A stretch of 64,000 nt of DNA. Source: Tetracentron sinense (Eukaryota; Streptophyta; Magnoliopsida; Trochodendrales; Trochodendraceae). Made by a program: the position numbers and the translations under genes. The notes beneath the pieces were generated by a model. The model saw only the letters and a program-made list of their open reading frames with translations. It was not told the origin of the DNA and searched no databases. Below are positions 44,776 through 55,473 of this stretch, in pieces (position 1 is the stretch's first letter; every line of letters starts with the position of its first letter). Location of the stretch: the NCBI GenBank assembly GCA_015143295.1, contig CM026571.1, positions 34,500,505-34,564,504 on the forward strand, written 5' to 3'.

Positions 44776-44921
44776 CTGAAATTTTAGCTAGCTAAGTCAA
44801 TCCATACATCAACAACGTATACATATCGGTATATATACATATAATCATGCCATATACGTACACAATCGAATAATACATAACAAAAATTTTAAGGAAAATC
44901 AAATAAACTACAACTGCGTAC
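44776..44921 (-). other. A: candidate 146-bp intron between gag and protease
   Basis: Minus strand CAAG|GTACGC ... AAAATTTCAG|GAACC. Joining gives GTG CAA GGA ACC TTA CTA GTG, that is V-Q-G-T-L-L-V, which matches the frame needed for the protease. Read through without splicing, Gag ends QGTQL-stop. AT-rich with a possible branch site ttgac 25 nt before the acceptor. Confidence 0.68.
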
Positions 44922-45329
44922 CTTGCACTACATCGTCAGATACAAGTGCATCACCCTCTGTCAAAGCAAAAACTCGCCCCTGATTCGCCTGGCGAGGCGG
45001 AGGTGCAGAACGTGCAGGATGAGAGGACACCTGGTATGATCCTGCTGGGCGTGCTAGGGGCCTAATCCCCTGAGACTGACCAGGCAAATGCCAACTCGGG
45101 CAATCCCTGATCATATGGCCCCGGCGACCGTAATGATAACATCCACCCGATGCTCCTTGGTAATCTCCTGCCGGATGCCTTTGGCCGCTTGAAGTGCAGA
45201 CCTCATATGTGTAAGTCAGAGGGGCCGGAGGTGGAGCATACCTCACCGTCTGAGGTGCAACTGGTCGTGGAGCTAGAAGAGCCTGAGGTCGCGGTGCCTG
45301 AGGCTCATACTACCGTGGAGCTGGAGGCG
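44922..45329 (-). pseudogene. A: gag C-terminus with zinc knuckle
   Basis: The visible Pro-rich linker is followed by CYHYGRRGHMIRDC, a CCHC knuckle whose second Cys is now Tyr. It ends GRVFALTEGDALVSDDVVQ at the candidate splice donor. The frame is open over this stretch. Gag continues beyond B at 56934. A damaged knuckle would impair RNA packaging. Confidence 0.85.
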
Positions 45330-45640
45330 CATAATGTCGCGATCCAAAATACCCCCTAGGAGTTAGGGATACATTGACTCGTGACCGTCGTATCATACCT
45401 CCAGTATAATACATAAGGCACACGTGGAGACCTGTCAGAAACAAAAACATATCTAGCGAAAGCAAGAAAGAATGCACAACGGAATAAAATACTAAACATA
45501 GCGGAAGCAAAGCGATACTCCTATAACTCAGTTCAAGTATAAACCAACAAAAGTATATACATGTGAGAAACCCAAAAGTGGAGTGGACAAACCCCACACT
45601 CACATCACAAAATAACATCTTAAAGTTCTAAGTCTGTTGA

Positions 45641-45784
45641 TCAACAAATGTCGAAGTCTCGACACCTATCTATAGGACCATCGTCCTGATAATGATCCAT
45701 GGAAGGCTCTGGGTCAAAGTACTCTTCCTCCAACCATGGTTCCGTGCCACATAGATCAAACAGAGCCCGATCACCTGCCGATGA
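45641..45784 (-). pseudogene. B 3' LTR: PWLEEEY small frame without ATG
   Basis: An open frame of 48 codons from the TCATCGGCAGGT start homologue to TGA. It keeps ALFDLCGTEPWLEEEYFDPE and ends RCRDFDIC. The aligned ATG of S1 and D is TCA here, and the frame is also open further upstream through the hairpin. Confidence 0.45.
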
Positions 45785-46796
45785 TAACAAATATTGGCTA
45801 AGCGTGGAATACTCAGCGTATACAAACTAATAACAATAAAACATTAAGTATAGAGCATACGAATCATGGGGAATGAAATCTGTAAAAACATGTAAGAGCA
45901 TGGAAACCTTGAAATAACATGTGAGATGAGGTTCGAAACCAAAACCAAAACTATAACCGTGTGAGTCATGCGAGAATCATAGCCTTGTGAGTTCTTGTGA
46001 GTTCATGGAGTTACTTAGAGTCATTATGATCCGTAGAGACATGGAGATACCATAGAGCACAACATGGAGCATATCCTTAGAGATCTTAGAGCGTTACATT
46101 TATGATCCGTAGAGCTTATGAGACGATCTTAGAGCTTATCATAGAGTTCCTTGTGAGCATAGTATGATCCGTAGAGCTTGTGAAACGAACTTAGAGAAAT
46201 CATGGAGTTACTTAGAATCGTTCCTCATTAGTCATTTAGTGAAAAACCCATTTTCGTACTTTGAGAAATCCATGGAACACATCGATTCATGAGAGACATG
46301 CGAGCATATGAACATATGAGAGAAATCATCATATTTAAGCATAAAATCCCTTAGAGGTATTTCATCAAACACTTAGAGTGCATCATAATAGTATCTTTCA
46401 CCCAAGTATATAAACTACATACTTTCACACCATAAACATCCAAGATACATATACATAAGTAGTATAGATTTCAAAAAACATCATTTAGTAACTTAGTAGG
46501 ATTGCAAGATTGGTAGTAGAGTGTATCTACCTTGGTGAAATGAACGTCTTTGATTTCCACAAGCTGGAAAAGCAAGAACAATGAGTTCTTGGTTGAGAAT
46601 CACCAAAAGAAATGGAAGAACCTTGATCTTCCACAAGCTTGATCAACAAGTGGTTCCTCTCCTTCTTCTCCTCTTCAAAATCCTCCAAAATAATGCACAA
46701 AGGGTTTCTGAAACCCTAAGGCACAAACCCAACCTTTATATAGGCAAAGGGTGGTGGCTAAAGTCTTAAACACCCTTAATGAAGAAAATCTTCGTA

Positions 46797-46990
46797 TAAC
46801 CGATCAATCAGTGGTACAGACCGAGCGATCGGTGGCTTATCGGTCGATCGGTGGTTTTAGCCGAGCGATCGGTTGAAAACACCCTCTCTGAAAAATTTCC
46901 CCATACAAAAAAGTTAACCAATCGATAGCTACCGATCGATCGGTAGTTGACCGGTCAATCGGAGGATGGCACCGAGCGATCGGTGATCCC
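46797..46990. repeat. B 3' LTR: CCGAGCGATCGG dyad cluster with cassette
   Basis: ACCGATCAATCAGT, ACCGAGCGATCGGT, ATCGGTCGATCGGT, ACCGATCGATCGGT and ACCGGTCAATCGG surround CCTCTCTGAAAAATTTCCCC, then ATACAAAA (46882-46909). Confidence 0.85.
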
Positions 46991-47218
46991 CTACTTTGCT
47001 GTAAAACCTTGTTCCGATTGCTTGAAACCCCTCCAATATCATTCTAACACTCTTTTATGCTTAATACATGCTCCTTAGTGATATCTAGGCCCATCAAAAC
47101 ATGCAAGCCATAAATCCAAACTCATATATTAACATAAAGCCCATTCGTGCACAAAACCACACTTGAGCACTATTCACACACTATTCATTACTTAGTGCAA
47201 TAAAGATTCGGGACTCTA

Positions 47219-47312
47219 CTTCCCTCCCCCCTTACAAGAATTTCGTCATCGAAATTAGAACGATACCAAAAGCATAAGAAGGACAAAATACGCACAAAAC
47301 CCAAGAAGAAAT
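47219..47312 (-). other. B: polypurine tract and short 3' untranslated region
   Basis: Minus strand tgtaaggggggagggaag at 47219-47236 touches the LTR. The rest is a 75-bp spacer to the pol stop. The LTR inner edge again reads AGTAGAGTC instead of TGTAGAGTC. Confidence 0.8.
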
Positions 47313-49433
47313 TCACCCAAACAAATGAGGGTACTTCTCCTTCACATCGGCTTCTCGTTCCTATGTAGCCTCTTCCGTAGAATGATGTTGCCATCTCACA
47401 AGGACTAAAGGGATAGTCTTGGTACGCAATACTTGATCGCGATGATCCAAAATCTGAACTGGTTACTCAACCAACGTGAGATCCTCTCTAATCTCCACAG
47501 GATCAAGAGCAATGACGTGAGATGGATCCGAAATGTATTTCCTAAGCATAGAGATATGAAATACATTATGGATCGTAGCCATGTGAGGCGGTAGTGCTAC
47601 CTTGTAAGCAACCTCACCAACCCTCGTGATGATCTCAAATGGTCCTATGTACCTAGGACTGAGCTTTCCCTTCTTTTCGAATCGTATGATTCCCCCCACT
47701 TGGCGAAATCTTCACAAAGACCTGATCTCCAACTCGAAATTCCAAATCTCTACGGCGAGTATCCGCATAGTTCTTCTGCCTATCCTGAGTAGTTTTCAAT
47801 CGCTCTAGGATAACTTTGACCCTTTCTACGGTCCGCTCGATCAACTCAGGACCAAGAACTTTCCTCTCACGAACTTCATCCTAGTATAGCGGAGATCTGC
47901 AGCTGCGACCATACAGAGCTTCGAAAGGCACCATCTGGATGCTTGCCTAATAACTATTGTTGTAGGCAAACTCAACCAACGGCAATTGTTCCTCCCAACT
48001 GCCCTGAAAGTCTAGCATACAAGCTCAGAGCATATCTTCCACAACCTGATTCACCCGTTCAGTCTGCCCATCAGTTTGAGGATGAAAGGCGGTGTTGAAT
48101 TCCAAACGAGAACCCATAGCATCCTAAAAAGTTTTCCAGAACCTAGAAGTAAACCTAGGATCTCGATCAGATACGATAGAAACTGGCACACCATGCAGAC
48201 AAACCACCTCCTTGACATATAGGGCTACTAATTGATTTGCATTAAAAGTAGTCCGACATAGAAGGAAATGTGCAGACTTAGTCAATCTGTCTATGATCAC
48301 CCAAATAGCATCGGAGCCCTTCGCCGTTTGCGGCAAACCCACGATGAAATCCATCGAGATATTCTCTCATTTCCATTCCGGAATAGGGAGGGACTGTAAA
48401 AGACCTGCCGACCTCTGATGCTCGACTTTTACCTGCTGACACACCAAACATCTAGCAACATACTCGGTGACTTCCCTCTTCATGTTTCGCCACCAGTAGT
48501 GCTTCTTCAGATTCTGATACATCTTGGTACCTCCCAGATGTACCGTATACTTGGATCAGTGAGCCTCGTCCAAAATCTCACCCCTCAACACCATATCGAC
48601 CGGAACGCACAACCTGCCTTTGAACGTGATAGCACCATCACCATTCAAAGCGAACTCCTGACTGCCATTACTAACCGAGTTGTCTCAGTAAGCAAGCAAT
48701 TCGACATCCGAATCTTGCAACTCTTTGATCCGGTTCAGAATATGTGGCCTAACCACAATGTTGGACATCACCGGCCTGTAGGTGACATGCCTGAGAGTAG
48801 TGTCTAAGTTACACATATCATCCAACAACTTCCACTCTTGTACTCTCAAGTGAGCCATAACCCCATAGGGTTTCCTACTAAGAGCATCGGCTACCACATT
48901 AGCCTTACCCGGATGGTACTGGATAAAACAATCGTAGTCCTTCATGAACTCTATCCATCGTCGCTGCCTCATATTCAACTCCTTCTGGAGAAAGAGATAC
49001 TTCAAGCTCTTGTGGTCCATGAACACCACGAACTCTTCCCCGTAGAGGTAGTGACGCCAAATTTTCAGTGCAAATACGATGGCTGCAAGCTTTAAGTCGT
49101 GAGTGGGGTAGTTTTGCTCATGCTCCTTTAACTAACGAGAAGCATAGGCAACCACCTGTTTATGCTGCATCAAAACACATCCCAGTCCAACTAGAGAGGC
49201 ATCACTATAGACTTCGAAGCCACCGCTTCCGGATGGAACTGTGAGGACAGGAGCTGTGGTAAGCCTCTTCTTCAACTCTTGGAAACTCGCCTCGCACTTG
49301 TCACTCCAAGTGAACTTAGTGTTCTTCCGCGTGAAATAGGTAAGCGGAGCGGCTAAGCTTAAAAATCCCTCCACAAACCTCCTGTAGTATCCTGCCAGGT
49401 CGAGAAAACTACGAATCTCGGTAACACTCTTCA
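47313..49433 (-). pseudogene. B: pol 3' part, RNase H, integrase and chromodomain
   Basis: After S4 the minus frame resumes with [20 protein letters not shown] and the RNase H start GFEVYSDASLVGLGCVLMQH, then [20 protein letters not shown] and [16 protein letters not shown]. Integrase follows: the zinc domain at about 48440-48590 and the core [29 protein letters not shown] and [11 protein letters not shown]. The C-terminal domain ends LDPVEIREDLTLVE with a chromodomain tail ending EADVKEKYPHLFG. Stops at about 49133, 48124, 47879 and 47463, and a Trp-to-TAG change in the chromodomain near 47372, make it non-functional, but the breaks are few. Confidence 0.9.
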
Positions 49434-49659
49434 TGTAGAGCCCCGGACCTTTTCACAGTTAATACATAACACTCTCGTTGTCATTTTTTCCTTTTTAAGA
49501 GGTATAATTAATAAATAAGGAAGAAATTGGAAATTTTGATACGTCAGAAATGTTCCTTTTCGAAGTACGAACACAACGCAAGTTGAATCGTCAAAATCGG
49601 ATGAACGAGTCAAAAGATATGGCCAAAACAGTCTGAACTTGTAGGAAATCGTAGCTCGG

Positions 49660-49990
49660 AAGGCACTAAGGACGTGCTCTGACGTCGTACTCTGATAACG
49701 TAGCACAGACAACGTACTCTGATAACGTATACTGTGTGCATCCGTTGTACAGCTCACAACGGGCACGTTGTACAACTCACCACGGGCACGCTGTTCATAA
49801 GACAATGGACAACGAGCACGGCACCACGAGTTGGCACTATTCACGGCACCACGAGTTGGCACTATTCACGGCACCACGAGTTGGCACTATTCATGGCACC
49901 ACGAGTTGGCACTATTCACAGCACCACGAGTTGGCACTATTCACAGCACCACGAGTTGGCACTATTCACAGCACAATGTGTTCAGCACTA
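49660..49990. repeat. S4 LTR: ACAACG/CGTTGT dyads and 25-bp tandem repeat (about 7 copies)
   Basis: GATAACGTA and ACAACGGGCACGTTGT dyads are followed from 49822 by 25-bp units built on CACCACGAGTTGGCACTATT. It is placed directly upstream of the conserved transcript-start block near 50030-50095. Confidence 0.9.
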
Positions 49991-51032
49991 TTCACGTCCT
50001 CGCGTCATTGCAGAAATCCCAGTGAGGGTATTACGGTCTTTTGGTCAGTTCACTCTTACCTTAAGAGTTTAACCCGAGCCTTTAGGGCATCATTCGACAC
50101 TTAGAGAGTTTGAGAGAATAGGAGAAAGGGGAGAAGGCGATTCCAACCTAGGGTTTCCATTTTGGAGAGAAATCAAAGGGGTTTTGAAACCCTAGATCAA
50201 CCTCAAGCCCGTTTTCTTCAAGATTTCGGTTCAGGCATTGTGGAGCTCGCGATCCAAGCTAGGGCAGCAGCTACACAGTCATTTGGAAAGAGGGTTTCTT
50301 CCTCACCTCTTCAAGGTCGGTACTTTTTACTACCCTCCTAGTTATAGTTCCTCTTTCCCCTTCTTTTCATTTGATTTTCTTTCATTTACATATGTGCCAT
50401 GAGATGGATGAATGGTGAATGGAGAATGGTAAATGGTGAATGGAGAATGGAGATGGAATGGGCGATTGGATGCCAATGGTTGTGTGTGATGAACAAATGG
50501 GGAAGGGCATTGTTCCAATAATGAACGGACATGTATGATTTGAGAAAAACCCATCTAGAAAAGCATGTTGTAGGGTAAATCCATACTGAACACACCATGT
50601 TTGATGAAATGCCAAGGTGAATAAAGTGAGCTGTGAATTAGGAAATGCATACCTAAGAAATTCTGAATATTACTAGGGCCTATGATAGTGTGTTTCTTGC
50701 TTTGCCTAAAGGATATGAATATTACATTGCTCAATCATTGATGTTATATGTGTTGTGAAATTACCCAGATGTCATATTTAAATTTAAATGCAAGCATGTA
50801 CATGGTTCCCACGAGCACGTCACGCATGACATGATTTATCGAGGTTTTCAAGAACATGGTTAGAGGTGGGACATATCCTACGATATGTTTTACCTCGCTC
50901 TTGGCAAGGACAAGTCAATCATGCATTATCATAAGAAGGGTCTCCCATCCCCTCGCATGACACGCATAGCATAGCATGGCATGACACGCATAGCATAGCA
51001 TTCACATGACACGCATAACTCTGCATGGCATT

Positions 51033-51245
51033 ACACGCATGGATGCTAGTTGCGACGGGCTATGAACGTCAACTAGGCATTCACATTCCGCATGGATGCT
51101 AGTTGCGACGGGCTATGAACGGCAACCAGGCATTCACATTCCGCATGGATGCTAGTTGCGACGGGCTATGAACGGCAACTAGGCATACCCATCTGCATAT
51201 AGGGTACTAGTTGCGACGGACTATGAACGGCAACTAGGCATGTGA
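51033..51245. repeat. S4 LTR: 53-bp tandem repeat, 4 copies, each a long-arm hairpin
   Basis: gctagttgcgac starts at 51045, 51098 and 51151 (53 bp apart), with a variant copy near 51206. Each unit contains CTAGTTGC, a 15-base spacer, then GCAACTAG. Arms are perfect in copies 3 and 4 and have one mismatch in copies 1 and 2. Confidence 0.9.
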
Positions 51246-51586
51246 ACATGTTTAAATTATGAACAAGCATGCATGATACTCGCATGACACGCATGACATG
51301 ACATGGCACGCATGATACAAGCATGACAAGCATGACACGGTTAACAGGTTCACAATCACGCAAAGGGTATTTCAAGTCAAGTCAAGTGCACGATGTTTTC
51401 AAGGGTTTTATCAGTCTTTCTGAATGCAAGCATGAATATAAATTGCTTTACTTCCTTGTATGATATAAATTGTTCCTGTTCTATATATGCAAATTTGTTT
51501 CCTACTTTATGTATGCTATCTGTATACTATGACTGTTAGTTAGTATTTAGTACCCGCTGAGTATTCTATGCTCAGTCGTACTTTTT

Positions 51587-51706
51587 ATGTCGGCAGGTTC
51601 CGAGGGAGCTGCTGCTCCAGTTGATGTTTGTGCTCCTGGTCCATGGGTGGAGGAGGAGTACGTCGAGGGGCCTTTGGAGGAACCTCCCGTAGAGGGTTAC
51701 CATTAG
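51587..51706 (+). CDS. S4 LTR: conserved 39-residue small ORF, PWVEEEY family
   Basis: ATG to TAG, beginning [18 protein letters not shown], then [16 protein letters not shown]. It differs from S1 by three residues (F to V, E to G and Q to H) and is uninterrupted. Hairpin at 51556-51576 upstream. Confidence 0.45.
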   Translation: MSAGSEGAAAPVDVCAPGPWVEEEYVEGPLEEPPVEGYH

Positions 51707-52008
51707 GCGGTTGTAGATTCTGAGTGAATAGCTGTGGGTGAGATGAGAGATTATATCCACGTATTTTGGCGGGTCTGTCCGCACTTTCTTTTGTTGCTTT
51801 TTGTATAAACTTGGATTTGCGTATGTATATACATAGAGGTTGGGTAGACTTCCGCTGTGCTTTATGGTCATGCTTCCGCTGTTATCCTCTATTGTATATG
51901 CTCTGTGGGTTTTTGCAGGTTGGTTTGTCAAGCAAGTCATGTAAGCCATGATTAGTCGTCCAAAGTTTACTCTAACTCCTAGGGTGGGTTTTGGGTCGCG
52001 ACACTTCA

Positions 52009-53220
52009 GTCTTTCCCAATTCATCACTGCCTCAATCTTTACAGGATCGACTGAGATACCTTTAGCAGACACTACATGTCCAAGAAAGGACACCTTGTTC
52101 AGCCAAAACTCGCACTTACTCAACTTAGCATATAGACTATGCTCTCGAAGAGTCTGCAATACAAAGCGGAGATCTCTCGTGTGATCATCCTTTGACTGTG
52201 AATACACAAGGATATCATCTACAAACACAATCACACACCGATCGAGAGAGGATCTGATCACCAGGTTCATCAGATCCATAAATGCTGTCGGCATGTTAGT
52301 CAGCCCAAAAGACATGACTAAAAACTTGTAATGGCCGTATCGAGTCGTGAATGCTGTCTTCGAAATGTCTTCCTTCTTGATCTTCAACTGATGATAACCA
52401 GACCAAAGGTCAATCTTGGAAAAGAACTTCGCACCTTTCAGCTGATCAAACAAGTCGTCTATCCGAGGCAATGGATAACGATTCTTGATCGTGACCTTGT
52501 TCAATTGCCGGTAGTCAATGCACATACGCATAGACCCATCTTTCTTCTTCACAAAGAGCACCGAAGCTCCCCAAGGTGAGACACTTGGCTGAATGAAACC
52601 AAGGCCTTGCAATTCTTCCAACTGGCTCTTTAACTCCTTCAGCTCAATAGGGGTCATCCTGTACGGAGCCCTAGAATTCGGCGCAGTGCCTGGAGCTAAC
52701 TCAATTGCGAACTCAGTTACCCGATCAGGAGGCAATCCTGGTAAGATCTCCAGAAATACATCCATATATTCACACACAACGGGCATGGATGTGGAATCTC
52801 GCACTTCCACCTTCTCCAGACTGAGAGCTGCAAAGCGAGCAATGTCTCTCCTCTGAAGGCCTCTGAAATGAAATGGCTTCAACCCAGCGGGTTTAAAATT
52901 CACCACCTTCTCGAAACACGCCACGTGCCCATGGTGAGCTGAGAGCCAATCCATACCTAGAATGATGTCGAAATCCCAATCCTGAAATCCCAGAATGATC
53001 AGGTCTACTGGCAACTCGTGCTGCAAAACTTGCACAACACTATCCCGATACACTTTATCTGTCTCTATAGACTTGCCCAATGGGGTCGAAATGGACAACT
53101 CCCGAGGTAGCTTACTCGGCTCGGATGTAAAGCCTTTTGCAAAGCTAGGTGAGATGAACGAATGAGTGGATCCCGTATCGATTAACACCCTTGCTAAGCA
53201 CTCATTCACTAGTAACGATC
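52009..53220 (-). CDS. B: pol 5' part, protease and RT, open frame interrupted by S4
   Basis: On minus, from the candidate acceptor at 53220: [20 protein letters not shown] with the DTG protease site. Then [20 protein letters not shown], the RT fingers [20 protein letters not shown] and [54 protein letters not shown], the catalytic [12 protein letters not shown], and [20 protein letters not shown]. The frame is open for about 400 codons without a stop, the best-preserved pol segment in the window; an ATG at 53209 is the first Met. It then runs artificially into S4. The domain order PR-RT-RH-IN is Gypsy. Retention of catalytic residues suggests a recent insertion. Confidence 0.9.
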
Positions 53221-53369
53221 CTGAGAATTTTAATCACCCAAGTTATAACATAAACCATACACACAAACTATACATATAGATACAAGCATCGCAAAACATC
53301 ACACAGGACACATATATACCACACATTATGGCAACATTAAAACTTAGACAAGATCAAACTTGCACGTAC
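53221..53369 (-). other. B: candidate 149-bp intron between gag and protease
   Basis: Minus strand CAAG|GTACGTGC ... AAATTCTCAG|GATCG. The join gives GTG CAA GGA TCG TTA CTA GTG, read as V-Q-G-S-L-L-V, leading in frame to protease. Unspliced, Gag ends QGTCKFDLV-stop. The donor matches the plant AG|GTANGT consensus well. Same position and phase as in A and D. Confidence 0.7.
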
Positions 53370-54589
53370 CTTGCACAACATCATCAGATGCCTGTGCGTC
53401 TCTGTCAGTCATGGCAAATACCCTGCCTTAGTTAGCCTAACGAGGCTGCTGGGTGGGAGGCACGGATCTAGAGGCCTGCGATGAAGACCCCTACAATGAA
53501 GTCTGCCTGCCTGGAGGCCGAACTCCCTGTGGCCCAGTCTGTGACTGCTTACGTGGGCAATCTCGAATCATGTGGCCCATCTCGCCACAGTGGAAGCATC
53601 CACCTGACATTCTTTGGTAATCCCTTGTCTTGTGCTGACGACCACAGACGGCGCATTCCTCAAAAGTCTGTGATGCGGAGGAAGCCGGATGCATAACCCT
53701 CGTAGCTTGTGATGTCGTAGGACGCGATGCCTGAGGCACAAAAGAAGGTCTCTGAGCCGGCATCGGCAGGGAGAACTAGTACGGTGCAGTCCTAGTCCTC
53801 TTCTCGGACGATGAACTACTAGACTGACCCCGAGACATGCTTTTTCCGAGGCCATTGTCTCTTCTTCTCATAAAGTCTTCCGCATTCTTCTCAGCGATTT
53901 TTGCCTTCCCTACTATCTCTCTCCAAGACTCCACCTGGAGAATGGACACCCAATCTCGAAATAAAGGCCTTCAAGCCCATCTCAAACTTCTTGACCCATA
54001 GGTCCTCAGTAGCAACCAAGTGCGGAGCAAACCTCGACAATTCGGTGAACTTAGCCTCATACTCGGCTACGCTCATCGACCCTTGCTCCAAAAGCATAAA
54101 CTCCCTCGCTTTTTGTTCCTGAATAAACCTGGGAAAGTACTACTCTCTGAAAGTTTCTAAGAACTCTGCCCAAGTCCAGGGCACTCCTACCTTTGCGACG
54201 TCTCTCTGCCTTTGGGCAGCTCTCCACCAGTGTTCGGCTTCACCTTCCATCACGAAGGAAGCCCATTCTACTCTTTGTTCCTCAGTACAACGGAGAGCCC
54301 AGAAGGTCTTCTCCAGCTGTATAATCCAAGACTCTGCCACCATTGGGTCCAGAGTACCGTAAAATGTCAGAGGCCGCAGTCTCCGGAAAGCTTCAAGCCC
54401 TGCGGTGTGTTGCACCGGTGTAAGCACTAGAGTAGCCAATGGGGTAGGAGTAGGTCTCGCTGCCAATAACGCCAAAGTCTCAGCTATGGATTCCATAGCA
54501 TTCGTGAAATACAACAGTTCCTCTTCTCTCGGAACTTCACTCTCGGCCCTCCGAGTATGGTAACCTTGACCCAGAGTGCCGCGTCTCAT
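53370..54589 (-). pseudogene. B: gag, nearly intact
   Basis: Start MRRGTLGQGYHTRRAE at 54589 (upstream codons are leader). The capsid domain includes FRRLRPLTFYGTLDPMVAES, then EGEAEHWWRAA and WTWAEFLETF, and continues at FMLLEQGSMSVAEYEAKFTE. The linker is followed by ECAVCGRQHKTRDY and a complete knuckle CFHCGEMGHMIRDC near 53560-53605. It ends FAMTDRDAQASDDVVQ at the candidate donor. Breaks: a stop near 54139, a frame change near 53890 and a stop near 53430. Gag forms the particle shell and binds the RNA through the knuckle. Confidence 0.88.
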
Positions 54590-55007
54590 GATATCAAATC
54601 CTGAGATCCATTGGCAAAACATGAGTCTAACTTGGATACCAACCTCACACATCATATAGCAGTTCAATATACATGAATTGCTATTACGTATATCATATAC
54701 ATCGAGGTATACACATAATCAGATAAGTATAACTTAGAGTGTCCTAGCATGACTAGGTTGGGCTTCTACCCTTCCTAGAATAAAACTCTGGACATAGTCT
54801 AAACTAGCGCCTAGACTAAGATCCTAGACTGAACGAAGGAATCGCTTGATACCGGTTATGTCGTGGTAACAAGCCTAAGACAACAAGTCCATTTGAGTTC
54901 TAAGTTCAACTCGAAGAACTGCTTCCGCTTACTAGAGACAATTCCCTAGAGTAAGATAACTCTAGTTCCAACTTGAATGACACTAGCCTACGTGACCTAA
55001 GACCTAG

Positions 55008-55019
55008 GCTCTGATACCA
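55008..55019 (-). other. B: primer-binding site, initiator-Met tRNA
   Basis: Minus strand TGGTATCAGAGC, four bases from the LTR end. Confidence 0.9.
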
Positions 55020-55329
55020 AGTCTGTCATGACCCAATATACCCCCTAGGAGTTAGGGAAACATTGACTTGTGACTGCCGTATCATACCTCCAGTATAATA
55101 CATAAAGCACATGTGGAGACCTGTCAGAAATACAAACATATCTAGCGAAAGCGAGAAAGAATGCACAGCGGAATAAAATACTAAACATAGCGGAAGCAAA
55201 GCGATACTCCTATAACTCTGTTCAAGTATGAACCAACAAAAGTATATACATGTGAGAAACCCAAAAGTGGAGTGGACAAACCCCACACTCACATCACAAA
55301 ATAACATCTTAAAGTTCTAAGTCTGTTGA

Positions 55330-55473
55330 TCAACAAAAGTCGAAGTCTTGACACCTATCTATAGGACCATCGTCCTGATAATGATCCATGGAAGGCTCCG
55401 GGTCAAAGTACTCTTCCTCCACCCATGGTTCCATGCCACATAGATCAAATGGAGCCCGAGCACCTGCCGATGA
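55330..55473 (-). pseudogene. B 5' LTR: PWVEEEY small frame without ATG
   Basis: 48 codons, open, with APFDLCGMEPWVEEEYFDPE and the end RCQDFDFC. The 3' LTR copy has PWLEEEY and RCRDFDIC, so the two copies have drifted at a few codons but neither has gained a stop. Confidence 0.45.

Larger units (their letters stand above)
45335..47218 (-). mobile_element. B: 3' LTR, 1884 bp
   Basis: Plus strand TGTCGCGATCC...GGGACTCTA, ending at a purine tract (minus). Repeats of gatccgtagag/cttagag type fill 46000-46230. TATA box CCTATATAAAGG on minus near 46733-46744. Confidence 0.9.
49434..52003 (+). mobile_element. S4: solo LTR, Tekay-like Gypsy, 2570 bp, sense +
   Basis: TGTAGAGCCCC...GGTCGCGACA is flanked by the perfect target duplication CTTCA (49429-49433 and 52004-52008). 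It splits the RT connection region of B. It is closest to S3 by its dyad/25-bp repeat block. It carries an extra 53-bp array and an intact small frame. It is the innermost, hence the youngest, event in its nest. Confidence 0.93.

Noticed and set aside
49431-49862. Long open frame on the minus strand across the S4 start
   Set aside because: It spans the insertion border and repeat units; no protein similarity.
51572-52008. C-terminal continuation of the B protease-RT frame into S4
   Set aside because: It crosses the S4 border and target duplication, so it is an artificial fusion, not a natural protein.
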